Part shown: piece by piece, positions 6,769 through 7,261 of the stretch
Position numbering within the stretch: the first letter of the stretch is position 1
How the letters are laid out: every line of letters begins with the position of its first letter
NCBI GenBank assembly: GCA_023393235.1
Contig: JAEWMH010000174.1
Location: 1-7,261 of the forward strand
Source: Bacillota bacterium
GTDB lineage: Bacteria; Bacillota; Bacilli; Paenibacillales; NBRC-103111
Direction: 5' to 3'
Length of the DNA: 7,261 nucleotides
Notes under the pieces: generated by a model
The model's input: the letters and a program-made list of their open reading frames with translations, nothing else
Databases searched by the model: none
Told to the model about the DNA's origin: nothing
Position numbers and translations under genes: made by a program

Positions 6769-6797
6769 ACTATAGCCGGAAGGCGGATTTCTAACCA
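6769..6797 (-). promoter_or_regulatory. Candidate promoter of the transporter operon
   Basis: On the minus strand, TATAGT (6769-6774) is a good -10 (five of six). Seventeen bases upstream is TGGTTA (6792-6797), a poor -35 (three of six). A weak -35 is expected for a promoter that needs an activator such as a BceR-type regulator. Transcription would start near 6762, about 19 bases before the ATG and just upstream of the ribosome binding site. Confidence 0.45.
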
Positions 6798-6814
6798 TGC
6801 TTTTAGGACAGCGG

Positions 6815-6836
6815 AAGGTGACAGTTTCGTCATCTT
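6815..6836. promoter_or_regulatory. Candidate BceR-type operator (inverted repeat)
   Basis: AAGGTGAC (6815-6822) and GTCATCTT (6829-6836) form an inverted repeat with one mismatch around six bases. Its core, TGACA-N4-CGTCA on the plus strand (6819-6832), is close to the TNACA-N4-TGTAA pattern described, from memory, for BceR-like regulators. On the operon's strand it reads TGACG-N4-TGTCA. The centre lies about 54 bases upstream of the proposed -10 and about 80 bases upstream of the ATPase ATG, a reasonable position for activation. The consensus match is imperfect, so binding is an inference. Confidence 0.5.
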
Positions 6837-6865
6837 GGGGGCAGAACACGGGGCAGTGGAAATTT

Positions 6866-6872
6866 AGGAAGG
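6866..6872 (+). promoter_or_regulatory. Ribosome binding site of the truncated sensor gene
   Basis: AGGAAGG lies nine bases before the GTG at 6882. The later in-frame ATGs at 6918 and 6924 have no purine-rich site at a proper distance, so GTG is favoured. Confidence 0.5.
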
Positions 6873-6881
6873 TATTCAGCT

Positions 6882-7261
6882 GTGCAAAAGAGGAATTTAA
6901 CAGCGTACGCCGAAATAATGGATATGATTCCAATTTTAAACAATATACCCCTCATACGGCCTCTCAAAAATAATATTCTCGTCCTTCTATTTATCGGATT
7001 CTTATTCAGTTTACGGATGGTATGGGGAAACGTCTTCCCTTCTTCGGAACAAACCTCCGCCGTAAATGGCCTATTGGACCTGCGGGGGCGCAATCTGGAG
7101 CAAGCCCATACCTTAACGCTGGGTGGCGAATGGCAGCTTTATCCGGGAAGGTTTGTGTATCAGGAGGAGCTTCCCCAGCTGGAGTCCGGGTTCCGGCCAA
7201 TCCAGGTACCTGGAAACTGGAGCAGCCTCGTGTCGGATCCGTCCGGCCGCGCTTACGGATA
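6882..7261 (+). CDS. N-terminal part of a membrane-anchored 7TMR-DISM-type sensor protein (partial)
   Basis: The frame is open from 6822 to the window edge. The best start is GTG at 6882, giving at least 126 residues; ATG at 6918 or 6924 are alternatives. A basic N-terminus leads to one hydrophobic helix (about residues 30-48, ILVLLFIGFLFSLRMVW), acting as a signal anchor or uncleaved signal. A segment reading LLDLRGRNLEQ then leads into LGGEWQLYPGRFV and later IQVPGNWSSL, ending at GRAYG. The G-E-W-x-x-Y-P-G-x-x and V-P-G-x-W motifs, followed by a Y-G near the edge, are typical of the extracellular galactose-binding-like beta sandwich. That domain precedes seven-helix 7TMR-DISM modules in Paenibacillus/Bacillus histidine kinases, cyclases and related signalling proteins. 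The output domain lies beyond the window, so whether it is a kinase or cyclase cannot be told. It is divergent from the transporter operon. No confident promoter was found in the 138-base gap. Confidence 0.72.
   Translation, partial: MQKRNLTAYAEIMDMIPILNNIPLIRPLKNNILVLLFIGFLFSLRMVWGNVFPSSEQTSAVNGLLDLRGRNLEQAHTLTLGGEWQLYPGRFVYQEELPQLESGFRPIQVPGNWSSLVSDPSGRAYG

Noticed and set aside
6830..7093. Minus-strand open frame of 87 codons in the divergent gap and sensor gene
   Set aside because: It is antisense to the start of the sensor gene, with basic, low-complexity composition and no ribosome binding site or motif noticed.

Overview
The window looks like chromosomal DNA from a low-GC-phylum Gram-positive (Bacillota), most likely Paenibacillus or a close relative. 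This is inferred from the strong GGAGG-type ribosome binding sites, a complete Bce-type antimicrobial peptide sensing and detoxification module, a CBO0543-family membrane protein, and the start of a large 7TMR-DISM-like sensor protein. The genes are fairly GC-rich while intergenic stretches such as 415-535 are AT-rich. No RNA genes, insertion sequences, CRISPR arrays or phage genes are visible.

Left part (1-2182, all on the minus strand): three separately transcribed genes. They are a small uncharacterised alpha/beta protein with a STAS/SpoIIAA-like look (27-401), a YpfJ-type membrane-anchored zinc metallopeptidase (609-1448), and a six-helix CBO0543-family membrane protein (1610-2182). Rho-independent terminators follow the peptidase gene (530-563) and the CBO0543 gene (1531-1555). 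A good sigma-A-type promoter precedes the small gene (455-483).

Central part (2329-6743): a complete Bce-type module built as two convergent two-gene operons. On the plus strand are an OmpR-type response regulator and an intramembrane-sensing histidine kinase, overlapping by ATGA. On the minus strand are an ABC ATPase and a 10-helix FtsX/BceB-type permease with a large extracellular domain, also overlapping by ATGA. The two operons meet at a bidirectional terminator (3984-4023) whose stem contains the kinase stop codon. In the known family, the permease and kinase form a sensory complex. The kinase phosphorylates the regulator, which activates the transporter promoter. A candidate regulator operator (6819-6832) lies upstream of the ATPase gene, where this model predicts it.

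Right edge (6882-7261): the 5' part of a plus-strand gene, cut by the window end. It has an N-terminal membrane anchor followed by a beta-sandwich ligand-binding region typical of 7TMR-DISM-type sensors. It is divergent from the transporter operon and shares a 138-base intergenic region with it.

The region is mostly recognisable accessory and stress-response content. I do not see a clearly new system. The points most worth checking are the operator and its placement in a divergent promoter, the convergent split of the Bce module, and the uncharacterised small gene.
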